From contig JAYMGJ010000119.1 in the NCBI GenBank assembly GCA_037178675.1, positions 1-64,000 on the forward strand: a stretch of 64,000 bases of DNA, in the 5' to 3' direction. This document shows, one piece after another, positions 56,630-64,000 of this stretch (its first letter is position 1; each line of letters starts with the position of its first letter). The notes beneath the pieces are model-generated. The model saw only the letters and a program-made list of their open reading frames with translations, had not been told where the DNA came from and made no database searches. This DNA is from Scleroderma bovista (taxonomy: Eukaryota; Basidiomycota; Agaricomycetes; Boletales; Sclerodermataceae). Position numbers and translations under genes: made by a program.

Positions 56630-58700
56630 GGGAGGTACATTTTTCCTATCTCGTCGCATCTTTTTTGGGCTATGTATCCATCTTATCTCACTTCCTATAA
56701 CCACTGTGTCTATATCGTCGTCGTGGCCGCTATGTGGATGGAATCCAATTCCCTTTATGGGTATTCCCACTGACTCTCTTGCGCTTGTATTATACGTACC
56801 ATGGCTTGGGCACCTGTAATCTATCATACCGTGCGTCGACATTGTCTGCTCACGAATCGTACAGAAATAGACAGCTATGTATGAAGTTGACGACGGCGAT
56901 TTCGAATACACGATGGAGAAGAGACGCCCAAGGGTGAAACTATTCGAAGTCGTGGATCTGTGTTGACGCGGCCTCAGAAGTTGACGCCGGCTTCTGTAGA
57001 GAAGTACATATATCTGTGTCTTCCATATATGGTGAGTTGCTTCGGTGCATCCCAATAGGCTGACTGCAAAGTTCCGTGCGAGAACACGGGAGCTATTGCA
57101 TTGCAACGGCTCCCGAACTATCACATGGCATTGGATAGAGCGGGAATAGTATGGCTAAGCACCCCTGACGCGAAGTGAAGCCCTAGGATTATAACGCACA
57201 CGTTGGGTAATGCCGTTCGCTCTTGTTAAAATTTCCGCGTGTTTCTGGTTCGAAAAGTGCCATTGAAAGGGTTTCGGCATAGCGACAGACGGGGCCATCG
57301 AAATGGGTAGACTCGGTCGCAAGAAGGGCGTCAAACCTGAATGAGTAGGATCTTGAGTATTATAAAGCAGGGGTAGTAACTGTTGAATGGTGTGGAGATT
57401 GATGTCTGTGAATCACTGGTCAATGAGGGGACGGGGCAAATCCAGTGTCCACAACTGAATTGCCGTCGCAAATTAGGAGGGCGGCAGCGTTCGATGCGCG
57501 CAGCTTGGAATGTCCACAATTACAGAGTGGTCTCGATAAATCGTCGTAAATCGTGGTGCGCGAAACATAGTCGAAGTTGGGCACCCGCTGAATGTCGAAG
57601 AAGAATCTCTGAGGAACTAACACACTTTTGGATGCTCAAGTTGGGAAAGCTAGATGGCCATCGGCCTACAGAGCATCCTCATCCGAGATGTTGAATATCA
57701 CATGGGTTCGAAGGGCCATTGACTTTATGGAATGCAAACTTGGCGCGCACATTGCGTGGCCCAAGGTGTCAGCGAGGTTATCGGCAATTAGGTCAATGCT
57801 TGTTCAGCATGCTACTTGTCATTGATGCATTGATGCCGTATGGCTCTTTGGGAGGAGGCCCCCAAAATCGAATGGCTTTGAATCGAACCGGGAAAGAAAA
57901 TACCGGATGGTGCCCAACCAACCTGTCATCCTGTTTGATACTGCGGCGTCGACGCTCATCATAAGCATGGATTAGTACAGCAACACGGGGTCGTGTGACA
58001 AGCAAGCAGAGTACGAGTTATCCGCAAGTTCTTCTAGCCAGGTCCAGTCCAGCTTCATGATGCTACGGGTTCAACTTGAAATGCAGCAACACTAAACCTG
58101 GGGACAACGCTCACCTACGAGGTTGGTTCGTGAGTCGTTCATGGAACAGGCGACTTGTGGACAAGCAATCCAATGCCGGAACCGGAACACTGTGTAGCGC
58201 GTAAAAATGGGCACGCTTTGATGGTCTGGTTGATTGTCGTCGACATGTTTTCCACTAAGGCCCATCAACGGGTCGCACTAGTGACTTCAACGGTTTCGGC
58301 AATTGGGCATCCCGAACTAAAGTCAGTGATCCGGTTGATCTGGGACCCACGACGCATTCTCGTCCTAGGCTGAAGGACGGGGCCCGTCTGGCCACTTGTC
58401 CGATGCGCAGGTATATGAAGAAAAAGGTGGGCGACTCCGCTCGCTCGAATTGTGAGACCGACACACCTTACGTTCGCGGACTTGGAACGTCCGATCTTTG
58501 CCTTATCCACGCCCAGCGTCTACGAAAATCCACAACTTCTTGTCAGCTGAATGCGAGACTTTTTTTAGCCACCGGCTATGCGGTACCCAATTCTCGTCCC
58601 GTATTCCGGTCCAAGGTAGTATTAAAAGTCGGGGTAATGGAACTGCAGAAAGCATCCGTTCACGGCCCACTGCCTGCTATCCTGGTCACAGTCGGACATC
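56630..58700. other. Long intergenic region, no assigned gene
   Basis: Read on both strands; open stretches (57383-57694, 58155-58373, 58403-58831) have no start, splice pattern or family match I can support. The end forms the promoter of the acyl-CoA ligase gene. Confidence 0.4.
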
Positions 58701-61006
58701 ATGCACCACACGTCGCTGTTCCCCCCATTGCCTCATGTGCCCGAGCAGAACGTTCATCACATCCTACTCGACCGTCCAGACCAGAAATCGTGGCCCGACT
58801 TCACTTTTCAGGTGGACATTCTAACTGGTGAACAACGTTCGTTCAGGGAATTCCTCGAACGAGTTCGTGACGGCGCGACAGCCCTTGGAACCGAGACTAA
58901 ACACGGTGGGCTTGGAATCCGTTCAGAAAACGATGAGATCGTCGGTATCCTCAGCGAGAACTGCCTGGTACGAGATCCACCATCCCTCGAAATGACTCCT
59001 AGAAGTTGATCGCATCTCTAGGACTATGTGGCACTCATACATTCTTTGCTGGCGATCGCCGTACCTTTTGCCACATTCTCATCATACTCGACCTCATTCG
59101 AATTTCAATATACCATAAAGCTCTCAGGGGCAACACGACTATTCGTTAGTCCAACTCTTCTGCATTTGGCTCTGGATTCCGGTCTGTCCGACGATCGTAT
59201 ACATATTCTCGAAGGCGACGTAGAGGGCCATACAAGTTATGCCACTCTTGTCGACCGGGTCAGACAGAATAAGATACCCCGCCTGCCAGTACGGCCGGCA
59301 AAAAAGGATACTCTTGCCTACTTGGTATTCTCAAGTGGAACTACAGGCTTACCAAAAGGTGGGCGCACATTCTTGGATATGCCACAGATTTCCGGTCTTG
59401 TCTCCGTCAAATATGATGTAGAACACAGATACGGACCACTCGACCCATTCGTATCTTGACTTTCCACTGGTTTTTCGGAATTCTCATTGTTCTCTGTTCT
59501 TCTAGCGGTGATGATCACCCACGGGAACTTGCTTACTTCGATCATCCAATACATGATTTTCGGTAAGGAGGTCGCTAAAGTACAAGGAGTAGGTTCTTTT
59601 CCTGTTGGGTTGCCTTCGCCTCACCTATGCACCATTATAGCCTCGGGTTTGGAATGGGCCAGATGGCATGCAGGTTTTACTTAGCGTCTTACCAATCCAC
59701 CATACCTATGGCCTCAATGTCGCGACCTTCCGCTGCTTCTTCGAACGAGTAACTCTCCTTTTCCTCTCAAAATGGAATGCGGATACTTTCTTAGATTCTA
59801 TTCCTAAGTTGGTGCACTCGTAATGCGTGTCCTCCTTCACCTCACCATATACTAACCGATTTTCTTTTAGATATCGTGTCACGACCCTCGTACTCGTCCC
59901 TTCGTTGATCTATCAAATCGTGCACCACCCACGATTTTTGTCCGTTGATTTCAGCACTGTTCAAGCAATACAGTGCGGCGCTGCATATCTTCCCGTTCAA
60001 CTTTCGGAACGTTTGCGGTCACGGATTCCCAGTGTTCAGCGGATAGGGGGAGGTATGTTTCCCGTTCCTTACTATCTGAACGAGCCTCATACATTTTGTC
60101 TTAGGATATGGAATGTCTGAATGCGTGAGCGATGCACTTAAGTTATGGAAATATTCAAAACTAATTATTCATTTATCAGACGCTCGCTGTGTCGTTAATG
60201 CCAGTGCCGGGCATGCTCGACGGCCGTGCTAGGAATGTCCCCGGATCGATAGGAATGCTCATACCGGGTATCGAAGCCCGTGTAGTGCGTGAGGACGGAA
60301 CCCTTGCGGACATTAACGAGACAGGGGAATTATACGTTCGAGGAGGCTGTGTTTCACCCGGGTACTGGAGAAATGAGGCAGCTACGAAAGCAGCCTTTGT
60401 GGACGGATGGCTCCGCACTGGCGATCACATTCGGATAGATTCAGACGGAGTGCTATAGTACGTGTCCCATTTGTTCTCTATGAGAATACCTTACTCATCC
60501 GTTCATCATAGCTTCGAAGACAGAGCAAAGGTGGGAAAATGCCAGCTGTCATTTTTTACTTTCGGGCTGATGATCCGGTCATTATCAAGGATACTCTCAA
60601 GGTTTCAGGGATGCAGGTGTCGCCAATGGAGGTCGAGAATACCATTTTTGACCATCCTGATAAGCTGGTGGATGACGTCACTGTGGCTGGTGTCAATGGT
60701 GGGCGCACCGCGGATGAACGTGTTCCGCGGGCGTGGGTTGTTCTATCGCCGGCGGGTATGCAACTGGGTGCTGCAGAAGCCACGAAGCGAATAGACAGAT
60801 GGGTGCGGGAACGCCTGAGCCGATATAAGTGGCTAAGAGGAGGCATTGCAGTGGTTGACGAAGTCAGTGTCTAGTACTTGTGGTTGAGTGGCCCGGTGGC
60901 TGACCTGTTCTCTCAGATCCCCAAGTCGTCTACAGGCAAAGTGCTAAGAAGACAACTTGTGGACAGGTATGAAGCAGAACGCATGACTCCGGTGGCACGA
61001 CTATAG
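58701..61006 (+). CDS. AMP-forming acyl-CoA ligase (4-coumarate-CoA ligase-like), putative peroxisomal
   Basis: Adenylate-forming ANL-superfamily ligase that activates a carboxylic acid via acyl-AMP to its CoA thioester. Exons: 58701-58967, 59022-59358, 59506-59588, 59674-59807, 59871-60052, 60105-60124, 60180-60457, 60512-60530, 60590-60862, 60917-61006, giving 560 aa. P-loop motif AYLVFSSGTTGLPKAVMITH, then PIHHTYGLN, QCGAAYLP, YGMSEC, GELYVRGGCVSPGYW, the Asp motif GWLRTGDH, KVSGMQVSPMEVEN, and the C-terminal lysine motif IPKSSTGKVLRRQL. The protein ends in -ARL, which fits the PTS1 peroxisomal consensus. Exons 6 and 8 are 20 and 19 nt. The second intron is unusually long (147 nt). The acid substrate is not inferable. 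Confidence 0.9.
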
Positions 61007-62677
61007 ATTTTTTTCAATTTTGGTTTCTGTTGATGATTCATTCACGCACATTCCACGACACGTCATGCATCATGGGACTTATCGTGTAACATATGTATAT
61101 TGTATCCCTCAGCATCCAACAACATCACTATTTACAGCGTCTGTACTCCTGGATAGCATACCCATTCTTATATAAGTTCATTGCGTGCAGCTTCAAGGTG
61201 GTGACTACGCAAGCAGACGAATGGTGAGTATTTACCAGATACCTCAGAGCACTCATACACTTTGATAGCGAATTAATTCAGACAGGTTAAATCATTTCCT
61301 TCACAGGAGTGCGCCACTTGATCGTGTTAGGCTGCGAAGATTGCGGCTTGAGCTTTCCGCGTATCTATTACCTCTGCGAACTCATCTGAAACACTACTTT
61401 CTAAAGGTTGAATTTGGAATGCAACCAGACGATTGGTCAGTATCATACTCGTTACAGCCACTACGGTTGTTATTTCCAGCTCTGAATTGCAATCTACAGA
61501 AGGAATTTGCCACAATTTTGCGTCCACCATTGTTGTGACTTTGACCAACTTGTCCAATCAATGCCCTTCTTTACATGCGTTCTTCATCAAAAATTGCTTA
61601 TCAAAATGAAGATTCCCCCTTCCACGTCTCCGTGAGAAGGTCGTCGACATTTAATAGCTAAAAGTTAGACGTCCAGGACGTCATGAGTGCACGGTTCGTG
61701 CAATCGTGACGTACCGGATGCCTGCTTGTCCTTTCATGTCAAGACGTGATTATCACCGTACTTTCTGACCTCGATGACGATAAAAATATTGCTGACAAGT
61801 GGCTCCAGCGCTGCTACACTAGACACTCTGAAATACACAGTGTGTGTATAAGCGGCATGGTCTCGCACCCACGGGATGCATATCATAGGGACATACTACC
61901 CAAATCTACAGGTATATTGGAGCCATTCCCTACTATCCTTACTCATAGACGGACTAGACCATTGTACCCAGTTCTACAAGGTCTCTGAACATAATGCCTG
62001 TCCATTTTACAAGTCCAAAATCCTGACGTCCTTGTAGGATGCAAGTGCGCCATATGTGACAATGCACTGAATGCTCTTAGCCATGTAACGAGGTGGCTGA
62101 TGAAGTACTGTCCTCTGCCGGTTATCGAATCCAGCCAATGCCACGACCTGGCATGGCGAAACACCCTTTACTGCAGTAACTGTCCAAGCAGACACCACAG
62201 TTCCAGGGACGCTGGCCCACGCTGCTGTTAATGGCGTCTGGTGGTGGGAAGCCATGTTTTGGAGGTACTTGACGTCGCAATCAATTGTTCCACGTTGATA
62301 AGTGGGATTCCATCCCAGTTTCTCGCAGAATGAACCTACGTAGACAAAAACCAGCATTCAAGGAACTGTGTTTTGTTTCTGGCAGGGTTCTTCAGATTTA
62401 CCCCCAGACTGACAATGGTATGTCCATGAGTGACAAAAGCAGGGCTGATGGCTGGAACCTTGCCAATTTTCAAGAGCAAGTCGTTCCAGAATTAAGGACG
62501 GGCAGATAACACATCGAGGATATATCGACAAGCCTTTACCCCTGAATTTTAAGTAGGTTTCCCTAGGCAGACCAAACACTCGATGGAAGCCAGCTGTTCC
62601 CTCTCGATTGATTTTACCCCTACCACAACCGTGCTTTTGTGAGTGGACTATCATGACCTAGGCAGTACCGATGGCGA
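61007..62677. other. Intergenic, no assigned gene
   Basis: Open minus-strand stretch 62007-62357 (WASVPGTVVSAWTVTAVKGV) and others match nothing I know and lack supported starts. It may contain more debris of the frameshifted gene that follows. Confidence 0.35.
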
Positions 62678-63999
62678 TCACAGTTCCTTCATGACTCCGA
62701 GCTCTTCCAGCCATTCAATGGAAGCTGGGTCCACCATTACAACTGGAATCTTGATCTGACCAACTCCAGTATTCAGCTTTTCCCCTCGCCACTGCCGATA
62801 ATCCGAAAATGTCCCAGGTTTGACGATTCGGATCGTAGGCTGACGTAGTCGGCCTGCGTCGAATGCACGTTGATGGTCATCATTAGTCGACAAAAGTGCT
62901 TCAAAGGCCTTCTGCCTTGCTGAGTTAGCATTTGGACCTATGCCGACCACGTGGGCATCATGCGCAGATCCGCCAAACGAAGACAAGAGGCCATACCAAT
63001 GTTGCCTGTAATTTCGAGGATAATACCCACAGTCTCTGGGAGCTCGCGTCGATCAAGGACACTCGTAAACTCTTGCACCCGCAAATTGTGGTCCCTGTTA
63101 ATCTCCTGCGTCACCTTCACGAGATCTGCCTCTGTAATTACTGCATACTGGGATCGGATCGCCAAACTATGTGTACGTGGAATGGAGTGAATAAACAAAA
63201 CGACGTATCACCTTCTACTCACTTTGTGCGGCCATGATACCTGAACACCGGTGAACCATCGCGCGGATCGAACCCAATGATATGAAAGACATCATCTAGG
63301 ACGTATCTTTGATATAATCTTCCGGGCTGCAAGTCCCACTGCCACAGCAATGTAAGTTTAAGCGTATGCCAGCGCAGATAAAGGTGCACACTGCCTGGCG
63401 TAGGTTTCCATGTATCTGGTTGTCCGCGACATCCAGGTACTCGACGACATCTTTGGTGCTAATCACGAAGGTTTCAATGTCTTCGGGGTTGAATGGCCCG
63501 GCCAGAAAGCACTCTGTGCATGGGTATCCAGGGCTCTTTACGACGACGTTCGGTCCGATCACTGACCGGGCCTGACTACAATGAGGCCAGTCTACTAGAA
63601 AGGCCACGTGGGGATCTTCACCATAGGTAATGTGATGGCGAATGTACCCCTGCAGATGCACGACAACATCCTCAGCTTCGGCCAAACGCGTGGAGCCCAC
63701 GCGGGACATGAGAATGGGGGCCCTATGGTCCTAAGCTCCTCCGCACGTCGTGGATCAGCGTGCATGTTAATCTGGTAACATCAGCGTCTATCACTCGCTG
63801 AGCATCTCACAATCCCTGACCTGTAAGTAATCCCGTGCATGGTCTATGTGCTCAATATTCGGAATGTCCCATTTCGTATGCTAGACAAGAGCATGTCCCA
63901 CTCATCCTGGACATAAGAGACGAGATCTATGAAAAACGTGACAAACGTCGTGGCAATCCGCTCCAAGCTCCGATCGGCCAACGCAAACAAGGCATGGAT
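62678..63999 (-). pseudogene. Frameshifted gene of unknown function, extends beyond the window
   Basis: Minus-strand blocks in order: IATTFVTFFIDLVSYVQDEW, HIDHARDYLQ, INMHADPRRAEELRTIGPP, SRVGSTRLAEAEDVVVHLQG, YIRHHITYGEDPHVAFLVDW, GPFNPEDIETFVISTKDVVE, PGRLYQRYVLDDVFHIIGFD, VFRYHGRTK, YAVITEADLVKVTQEINRDH, VVGIGPNANSARQKAFEALL and a final VVMVDPASIEWLEELGVMKEL, stop at 62678. Introns can be placed between several blocks (GTGTGC..TTGCAG and GTGAGT..ACATAG). Reading frame is lost near the G5/C5 run at 63716-63720, near 62946-62965, and probably near 63880. The blocks look conserved, and I recall similar hypothetical proteins in Agaricomycetes, but I know no function. Confidence 0.5.
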
Positions 64000-64000
64000 T

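Noticed and set aside
56561..57124. 188-codon minus-strand frame past the antiporter stop
   Set aside because: Overlaps the Nha1 tail antisense and continues into non-coding sequence; no start or motif.
1..64000. A biosynthetic gene cluster, defence island or prophage
   Set aside because: Genes are unrelated housekeeping and transport functions with eukaryotic introns; no core synthase, recombinase, phage or CRISPR features were seen.

Overview
This window is nuclear DNA of a filamentous basidiomycete, most likely an Agaricomycete. The genes are dense and cut by many GT-AG introns of about 45-60 nt with CTRAY-like branch points. The protein families fit: a Prp24/SART3-type splicing factor, an Egt1 ergothioneine enzyme, a SUZ12/VEFS-box protein, a GH35 galactosidase and a basidiomycete membrane-protein family. 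I rebuilt exons by hand. For each gene called with high confidence the exon lengths sum to a multiple of three and the junctions restore conserved family motifs.

Layout. 1-646: 3' end of a Prp24/SART3 homolog. 1.0-3.1 kb: gene debris, with a decayed copy of the Egt1 5' end and a small cysteine-rich ORF. 3.2-5.9 kb: Egt1-like gene with a reduced methyltransferase half. 6.2-9.1 kb (-): kinesin-7 type motor. 10.9-12.3 kb: Ser/Pro-rich protein. 12.6-14.3 kb (-): FEN1/Rad27. 14.9-16.5 kb (-): sugar transporter. 18.7-19.6 kb: dead 5' copy of an ADP/ATP carrier. 19.8-23.1 kb: YEATS-domain protein. 24.5-25.9 kb: intact ADP/ATP carrier. 26.2-26.5 kb: MITE-like element. 26.6-30.8 kb: 21-exon beta-galactosidase. 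31.0-32.2 kb: GNAT relic plus intact GNAT gene. 32.4-34.0 kb (-): membrane protein with an in-frame stop. 36.1-41.9 kb: tandemly duplicated block with two esterases, a TAF6 relic and intact TAF6. 42.2-45.1 kb: divergent SAM carrier and SEN54. 45.5-47.8 kb (-): SUZ12-like protein. 48.6-50.4 kb (-): Nop12, followed by an intron-containing tRNA-Ala and a small MITE. 53.7-56.6 kb: Na+/H+ antiporter. 58.7-61.0 kb: AMP-forming acyl-CoA ligase with a PTS1-like end. 62.7-64.0 kb (-): frameshifted gene of unknown function.

Functional picture. Most genes are housekeeping: RNA processing (Prp24, SEN54, Nop12, tRNA), transcription and chromatin (TAF6, YEATS, SUZ12), DNA repair (FEN1), mitochondrial transport (AAC, SAM carrier), ion and sugar transport, and secreted or catabolic enzymes. 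I see no biosynthetic gene cluster, no CRISPR and no phage. The most distinctive feature is structural. Four loci (Egt1, AAC, GNAT, esterase-TAF6) each carry a degraded same-strand copy of the gene's 5' end upstream of the intact gene. This is what tandem duplications with a breakpoint inside the gene leave behind. Very small exons and probable GC-AG introns are also frequent.
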